The notes under the pieces: model-generated
Told to the model about the DNA's origin: nothing
Seen by the model: only the letters and a program-made list of their open reading frames with translations
The model's database searches: none
Program-made: the position numbers and the translations under genes
Shown: piece by piece, positions 57,415 through 64,000 of the stretch
Layout: each line of letters begins with the position of its first letter
How positions within the stretch are numbered: the first letter of the stretch is position 1
Assembly: GCA_001599675.1 (NCBI GenBank)
Contig: BCHP01000007.1
Span: 841,664-905,663, forward strand
Length of the DNA: 64,000 bases
Source: Basipetospora chlamydospora
Lineage: Eukaryota > Ascomycota > Sordariomycetes > Microascales
Direction: 5' to 3'

Positions 57415-57501
57415 TGCCCCAGCCCGGAATCGAAGCCCGGGGACCCCCGGCGCTCCCTTCCGCCGAGCGCCAAGAGTATCCAACACGCACGAGCCCGGGG
57501 C
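57415..57501 (-). other. tRNA-like degenerate sequence (possible tRNA pseudogene)
   Basis: On the minus strand GCCCCGG and CTGGGGC can form a 7-bp acceptor-like stem (one G-T) with an A after it. A T-arm-like CCCGG/CCGGG stem encloses GCTTCGATT, close to the B-box but with a 9-nt loop. The centre has a perfect GGCGCTC/GAGCGCC hairpin. No normal D-arm or anticodon loop can be assigned. Total length is 87 nt, as in tRNAs with a long variable arm. Confidence 0.25.
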
Positions 57502-57805
57502 GGGACGCCGGGAATGCTACCTCACCCGCGCTCTTCCGTACCAATCGGCCCCGAACCCGTGCCCGAGAGTCCGGAGCTGGCATCAGAGTACATTACTCTG
57601 TGGTTGAAAGGGTGGCACCTTGAATGCGGCGCATGTAATAGCGACCCCAAATCCTGTCGCTTCGCGGGCCGGCCCATTTGAAGCTCGAAAGTGAGGCTCC
57701 TGTGCTGTACTGTATAGGTCTCCCGAAAGATATGATGAGCACGCTTACACAGACAGTGGCCATGTCCATCTCGGGTGAACTGATCATTGAGAGACGGCGA
57801 GTGGG

Positions 57806-57835
57806 CCCCCCCCCCCCCCCCCCCCCCAAAAAAAA
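57806..57835. repeat. C22 followed by A8
   Basis: Twenty-two C then eight A in the intergenic region downstream of the GPR1-family gene, about 340 nt past its stop. Confidence 0.8.
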
Positions 57836-58175
57836 CACGTCGTTGATCCCAAGCAGGGAACTCCTTTTGCTTCGTGTTGAGATTCGACACCAAGATTCGA
57901 TGTGACAAAGATAGCCCCGGTCACCGCCACCCAACCTCGGCCCCTCCTTTTCCCCTTCGCGCGCAAAGGTATATAAACAAGAATACAACAAAAACAATCC
58001 CATCAGGTGGGTGAAGTATCGCGACCAGAAAAAGCCATCCAGCACTGAGGGAAAGCAGGATTATCAAAGACGGGGAAACAATAAAAAAAAGGTAAGAAAG
58101 GACTAGTAGATCGAACTCTTCCTCATCAGAACGAAAAGAAAAACAAAAACATCCGCTTTCATTTCACTTCATGTA

Positions 58176-59217
58176 TTACGCCGTGTGGCCCGCAGCAGCG
58201 GCCCTGGCAGCCCGGTCAGCCCGACCCTTGTCAGACCAGGGGAAGGGGAAGACGGGGACCTGGAAGAAGGAGTTGCTATACAGGAACTCTTGGTTAGCAT
58301 CGCCGTCCATCACTTAAACCAGATAGTAATGCCATGGGATGGAAAAGAAAAAAGGGAAATCGAGGGGGCGCCAACGAACCTGCTGTCCTGGATGCCGGCG
58401 AGAGCATTATACCACGCCAAAAAGGCCGCAAGCATGCCAAACAGCCCGCCCGTCATCTGCAGCGCGCTCTTGGCCTCCATGTTGCCCACGCTCAGCGCGT
58501 AGTTCTCGCACGCCAGGAAGAGGAAGGCCAGGTCGAGCGTGAAGAAGAGCAGGAAGAACATCCACGTCGACCGGAGCGTGCACAGGAGGAGCACCGTCGT
58601 GAAGATGAACCAGCCAGTCAGGAACAGGCCCACGGCCGAGCCAATGTCCTCAGGCGACTCGGAGTACGGGCCATCCGTCTTGCTAATGACGTTCCATGGG
58701 GGACTGAGGAGAATGGCGTAGGCGATCCAGAAGCCGCCGTACGACGAGAGCGCCGTGGCCCCGAAGGTGTTACCGACAGCCATTTCCCTGAAAGAAAGAA
58801 GTTGCGCGTGTTAGTCAGATACAACCCTTTTCTCATGGAGTGCGCGGACCACCACCCTTTCCCCCAGGTCCACGACTGGGGTAACCAAGTGCCCACTACT
58901 TACCACATGCCAGCAAGAATCTGTACGAGGCCACCATAGCCAAAGGCGAGGGGCACAGCCACGTTGGGCGCCGTGAGGCCCCGGGTCTTCATGTTGACGG
59001 CGGACAGCACAAACGTGGTCAGGGCGAAGGCGCACAGGCCCAGGGGCGCCGGGTTGGCGAACTTGCGGTGCTCATAGGGCCTGATCTGAGCCGGGTGGAT
59101 CATGTAGCCCTCGGGGCCCGTGTAGTCATGGTGCCGGTAGGAGGCATGGTTGCCGTTGGCCGGGAGGTCGAGCTGGTCTTTCTCCGTCGCCAGGATCTCG
59201 GGCTGCTGGTTGGCCAT
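58176..59217 (-). CDS. GPR1/FUN34/YaaH-family membrane protein (acetate/ammonium permease family)
   Basis: Three exons on the minus strand: 59217..58904, 58787..58380 and 58275..58176, giving 273 aa. The second donor is the rare GTTCGT, but splicing there restores the conserved C-terminus (SRNSFFQVPVFPFPW). The family signature NPAPLGLCAFALTTFVLS is at about residues 56-73, six hydrophobic segments follow, and FGYGGLVQILAGMWEMAVGNTFGATALSSYGGFWI contains the second family motif. Members such as yeast Ady2/Ato1 and Aspergillus AcpA carry acetate with protons or affect ammonium export at the plasma membrane (established). The N-terminal ~50 residues are cytosolic and polar. The long CT- and G-rich upstream region may hold its promoter. 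The exact substrate cannot be told from sequence. Confidence 0.95.
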
Positions 59218-59885
59218 TGTGAAAAAGAAAGGGAAAACGAAAAGCTAAGATGCTTTGAGTGATGTGAAGGGAGAAAAGAAAGGTATTCGGAAGTGCCAAC
59301 TGGTGTTCCCAATGTGTGACGACAAGCAAGCAGGCTTATTAAGCCCTGTCTTGTGTGATGCTGGAACGTGGTGGTATCACGGAGGAGGCGTGGAAGGTGA
59401 AGGTGAGGGATTGGAGAAGCTAGGGGACCCGCGGAGATATGCTAAGGGGACGACGCCGCAGGAAGAGGAAGAGAAGGGGTGTGGACCCTTTTAAGGATTT
59501 TTCTTTAAAAAAAAAAAAAGAACTTGGGGTTGGAGTAAGAGAGGAACACAAAAGTAGGTAAAACGGGGAAATGGGAACAAGTTATAAAGGAGGTGGGATG
59601 GGTCCACGTCAGAACATAAGGTCGTCCCTTCTGTAAGTCCAGGTCCGGGGAAGAGGAACTGCGGGGAGGAGGCAAGGCGAGAGGGCCTTTTGGGTATGGG
59701 TATTTTCCTCTAGGCTCGTAAGCTTAAATGGAAACGAGCAGGGAAGCTCAATCAAACGGATGAATGGGACAATGGTAATCTCGTGGGGCCAAGAGCTCGG
59801 GGTCGGGGTCGGGGTCGTCGGCGGCAGGGAGGCATGGGGGGGTGTGGGTGGAACGAATGGGGAGACTGGATGAGGGGAAGGACAG

Positions 59886-59912
59886 CTCTCTCTCTCTCTC
59901 TCTCTCTCTCTC
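59886..59912. repeat. (CT)n microsatellite
   Basis: About thirteen CT units roughly 670 nt upstream of the GPR1-family start codon; on its sense strand it reads (AG)n. Confidence 0.8.
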
Positions 59913-62900
59913 CTCAAGTACTACGCACTCGTACAGGGCACGATGACTCCAAAAAAAGGGGACGGAGAGGCCGTTTGGGGGGAGTGGATCAAGGGCGGGC
60001 TTTTTTTCCTTTTCGTCTGGAGTTAGCGGGACAGACTGGCGGATCGGGTGGGGGGACGAGGGGAAGAGTGAATATCCAAAAAGGCGAAGGGGAAGTTTGA
60101 GTGGCTGGTTTATCGAGACAGGTGATGGAAAATGGGGCCTCAACGCCCCACGGGAAGGATTGGGAGAGGAAAGGGAAAGAAAAAAGGAAAAAAGTACCAA
60201 CGGAGTACGCAGTAGCAAGGGCCCCGAGATGGGGAAACCGAAGGGGTGGGTGGGTGGGTATACGAGTTAAGGTCCGTGGCAGAGAGGCGACTCGGAACCA
60301 TGTGGACGCGGAGGACGGGAACATGGGGATCTCAAATGTCGGCATCGAATTACTCAGTAACTGCTCCTATGATGAGTTGCGAGTATGTACGAGATACTGG
60401 CTGGAAAGGTACGGGTACTCCGAGTCGGTGCTCGTGGGCAGATATAAAATGTGGCTTGGAAGAAAAAAACAACCATTTAGTACGGGGTAAGTGGGTTTCT
60501 CTTAGTGGTGATCTTAGTCCAACAGATCAATTCATATCCGGCCCTTTTTTAATCTCGTGTTGTTGTCTTGTCATTATCTCTTGACGGGGTCTATTCGTGC
60601 ACTGGATCGTTGGTATAGTCAGCCATCCTGTTCTGAGTTCTATCATCATGAAAGAGGGTCTTTAGCTCTTCGTTTCTTTTCTTTTTTGTTGATCAGTATT
60701 CTCTTTCTTCTTCTTTTTTCTAGGCGGGTTATTCTCCAGTTTGTTTCGTCACAACATGACCAAAGTAGGATTCGATGTCGTCAGTTCCCTTCCTCCTATT
60801 TGCCCCTCCCTCGGTCTCCCTGTTCGTCGCTCTTCCTTTGTACTTCGGGGCCGCCAGGTTACCATGCCATGCCATGCCGTGGTCGCCGGGCGCCAAGAAA
60901 CACGCCCCCCCGCCCCCTCCCGGAGCCGCCATATATACGGAGTACATACTTGGAAAGCTCAGTGGTGGCGTGCGGGAAATCCCCCCCTCCCCTTCCTGGC
61001 TCGTCGTGCAGCGGCAGCAGGTCCTGTCCCTCCGTACGATTTTATTACGCACGGCGACTCGGGGAATTATTCTATCCAAGCATTTCTTTTGGGCCGGGAC
61101 GCCAGGTAGATACACTAGTCTCCGATCTTGGCTAGTGGGTGGCTGCAGGCGCCCCCCCAACAGCTCCGCAAGGGACGAAAGGAAGCCCGTTCAAGGATTT
61201 TTTCTTCTTCTTGTGTGGGCCGCCCCTCCACCTTTACGAGTAGATCTTCTGTACCTCATCCCCTCGTACATGCAATGGGCTACGAGGTACTAGGTACGAA
61301 CGTTGAGAGTTCGGATACGGGCTGAGACTCGCAGTCTTGAGGGAGTACAGATCTCGGTAAGTGGGTCAATCAGATCTGCTGCGCTTGAGCGTGTTATCTG
61401 TTGTTGCCGAGTGCTCATCCCGGGCCACCTCCCTCCTCGCGGGCTATGAACCGGGAGTATACTGAGAGTATCATACAAACAAATAAAATGGAAGCGAGGA
61501 GAGACTCGTGCATTGATGTACAGCTGGGTAGAATGGCAACACTACGGTCCGTGGGAGTCTCGAGAGCGGAGCAGAGACGACGTGCCTGGATCGGCTGGTT
61601 GAGGAGGGTTGCTGGGATCCTCCAACACAGTCCCCCAAAAGGAGAGTTCCCCGGGAGGGGTTACCATGAGCCATGGGGTTGCACAACAGAACCGGAAGAA
61701 AAGGAATCTGTGTAAGAGGAGGAGACTTTATCACGGAGTACAAGGGCTTGGGGAGTACGAAGCAAGGCAGCCCGTCTCTCGGAGGTGTGGGTGACATGCT
61801 TCCCATGTGGCCGTGGCCATGGCCATGAGGCGTGAGCTATGGGCGCCCGGCGAAAAAGGTGCAAGTCCGCGGAGATTATATAGGCAATGTCGATGATAAA
61901 CACTTCCCTGATTACATCAAGTATATTACGGCAAATAATGGGACACGATGGCATCCCGTAGGAGTATAATGCACTCTGGTGTAAGATGGGCAGTCCGTAG
62001 CGAAAGGTAGCATCTCCATTTTGCCTGGAGCGGGGATGACAAGACCCGTGGTTGCTCAGACTAGGCGGTTCTCCCGATACTGGGCTCAGAGTACGATGAT
62101 ACTGAGTGTGAGGTAGTGTTGTGAGCTCGGGAAGCACCCGGTCATGAATGAATTGATGGATTCGTGCTCGCATTCGGAGTCGAAGTAGGAGACCTTTTTG
62201 TTTGTTGGAAGCACAAAGCCTCGGTGGTACTGGATGACATCAACACCATCAACCACCCTCGACCACTCTCAACTCATCTTCTCATGGCTCGAACTGACTC
62301 GTAGGGCGGACTGCAGCATGGACGTCGATACGAGAGGTTGGACCGTTGATGGGATCAGGTCGGCCGTACGAGCGAGGTATCAGAGGTGGTATCGTGCAGC
62401 CCTAACAGGCAGGGGAAGGTCGCTTGCCCTTACCCAACCCTGGGAAGGGCCAGATAGGTGTCTGATAGGGGTAGGCTATGGGGAGTTCATGTTCGCGTGT
62501 GTTGTCTCGTAGTCCCCTCGTTAGAGCCAAGGCTTGCATCGAAGAGGTCTGGTGTACTTGCGATTCGACTTTGCTGGATGGGTCAAAAGTGGGCATCAAA
62601 GCTCAGGTTGGATTCCTCTCGCCCGAAGAGTCTGGGCACTCGGAGGCTTTTTATGCTCCGACGCCTTATCACTGTTTCCTTGGGTTGAATCGATGAGTGA
62701 GTGCAAGTTGGATGTGCGCCACAATCGAACTTGGTCAAAAATCGGCATTCGGAAAGTTGAGAAGTCGTCGAAAACCAGTCGAAAAATCATCTAAATCAGT
62801 GATACCGTACGAAAGCTGTGATGTGCTGTGTGATCCAAGTTGTGGTGTCGAAAACTCGGCCCAGGATTGCCGGTCCTCGGAGATGCTCCGCCGGCCGTGA

Positions 62901-63890
62901 CCTTCGCTCTCATCCGGAATACAACCCTACATCCGACATCAAATTGATGGCACAAAAGGGGTGCACGAAATGTACCCTTCAAGGTCGTGGTGCCACTGCC
63001 CTGGTACCTAGGGGTACTTTTTTCGTTGGCGTCACCGCACCCTTCATGCCCTACCCTCTACATGTACCCTTCCCGCCGCTCCCGTCACTGTTTCGGTCCC
63101 GCGGGTTTCGCGGGTTGCCAATGCGGTCGCATCCTGGGATCGGGATCGCCAAATGACGAAATGGCTGAGTCTATCGTACTCAGCAAGCCCCCCCTGTCCT
63201 TGTCTGGCCTGGTCCTTGATTGGTAGGGACGGGTCGCCCTCTCGGCACTTTCGTTCCATTCCCTGCCTATTTGGTGTCTTGGCGGGCTTGGCGTGCTGCT
63301 GGTCGCAAGCGCAGCGAACGTCGAGGAGCAGAACCTCAACACTGACGGACGGCGGCTCCGGAGCATACGATATACACTTGATCGATTGATGGCAGGCGGT
63401 GTCTTACTACGGAAGTGAACTTGGAAAAATGGTAAGAAGACAGTACACACTGTCCCATATAGTCTGATTGATCTTTAAGGAGAGTTGGTTCTCTGCTTTT
63501 TCGTACGAATGCAACCGTGTACGCCCTGCTAAACACTCTTCACACCATCAGCTTCGAGGAAGGCGAAAACGCGTCGATGAGGACCATTAAACTCCCATGG
63601 TTCGGCATATTGAGACATACACGGAGATATGATATAGTTAATGTTCCACAGCATCCTCTCACTAACTCAGATGTGGTTATACATCATCGAGAGATCGGAT
63701 GAGGATGGTGTTGTGCGAGTATACCCGTATGAAGATGGAGGGGAGCTAGCATCGTCAAGGCAATGGGATGTTAGGATGCTGCTTCCCCATGTCCCCCCAG
63801 CTCAGCACATGTACGACTTCCTCGTAGTGGAGCTGACGAGCATGGCATAAACTAGTTTCAGCCCTCCTCGGTCCTTTCCAGCACGATACT

Positions 63891-63904
63891 TACTCGTACG
63901 AGTA
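63891..63904. repeat. 14-bp perfect palindrome TACTCGTACGAGTA, second copy
   Basis: Identical to the palindrome at 46104-46117. It lies about 50 nt past a short ORF and near the right edge of the window. Confidence 0.85.
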
Positions 63905-64000
63905 GGGACCGGCTCCTCAATGCGGCACTGAGGCTGATCGAGCTTGTGGGCGAGTGGCCTTTGTGCAATTCCGCCTTCCGCCTCCCCGGCGAGCAGAACG

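Larger units (their letters stand above)
56399..58175. other. intergenic, GPR1-family gene to OSM1-like gene
   Basis: 1.8 kb between tandem minus-strand genes. It contains the C22A8 tract at 57806-57835 and a degenerate tRNA-like sequence at 57415-57501. No protein gene is recognised. Confidence 0.45.
59218..64000. other. 4.8-kb region without recognised genes
   Basis: The first ~900 nt include the GPR1-family promoter with a (CT)n tract and three GGGGTC units near 59799. Exact TACGGAGTA at 60936 and the palindrome TACTCGTACGAGTA at 63891. Short ORFs on both strands have no domain similarity. A gene starting beyond the right edge may use the last part as promoter. Confidence 0.4.

Overview
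The window is nuclear DNA of a filamentous ascomycete (Pezizomycotina, probably Sordariomycetes). The evidence is short introns of about 50-210 nt with GTRNGT donors, CTAAC/CTAAT branch points and YAG acceptors, long GC-rich exons, C/CT-rich leaders, dispersed tRNA genes with 11-nt introns, and fungal families such as a type I metacaspase with a Q/Y/P-rich prodomain, squalene synthase, a GPR1/FUN34/YaaH permease and a proteinase-K-like subtilase. I cannot name the species. The gene content is mostly conserved housekeeping, and I see no secondary-metabolite cluster, intact transposon or CRISPR array.

Left part (1-22 kb): a 5'-truncated DUF1769 gene; a membrane-anchored alpha/beta hydrolase; a trypsin-like-fold protein whose nucleophile position reads Cys instead of Ser; a polytopic membrane protein; metacaspase (minus) divergent from NBS1/nibrin; a membrane-anchored cytochrome b5-domain protein convergent with NBS1; a large disordered/coiled-coil protein with three FFYAS-like motifs; and a nucleotide-sugar epimerase/reductase of the rhamnose pathway.

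Middle (22-30 kb): a CAJ1-type J-protein divergent from ERG9 squalene synthase, then a secreted subtilisin. Next comes an unusually long stretch (about 30.0-39.2 kb) in which the only gene I can support is tRNA-Gly(GCC). This desert holds most copies of a recurrent 9-mer, TACGGAGTA/TACTCCGTA.

Right part (39-64 kb): an F-box protein; GPI14 (GPI mannosyltransferase) divergent from a TRAX/translin gene with an 18-nt micro-exon; tRNA-Asp(GTC) and tRNA-Thr(AGT), both with introns; a J-domain/coiled-coil/Cys-cluster protein divergent from DPH2; a MARVEL-domain membrane protein; an OSM1-type fumarate reductase; and a GPR1/FUN34/YaaH acetate-permease-family protein. The last 4.8 kb shows no gene.

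The genes do not form one pathway. Gene pairs tend to be divergent (GPI14/TRAX, J-protein/DPH2, CAJ1/ERG9, metacaspase/NBS1) or convergent (NBS1/cyt b5, UER/CAJ1, ERG9/subtilase), as is usual in compact fungal genomes. The observations most worth a second look are the Cys-for-Ser protease-like protein, the TACGGAGTA and TACTCGTACGAGTA motifs, the gene desert, a degenerate tRNA-like fold near 57.4 kb, and the micro-exon in the TRAX gene. All exon structures are my reading of splice signals and reading frame; none has been checked against transcripts.
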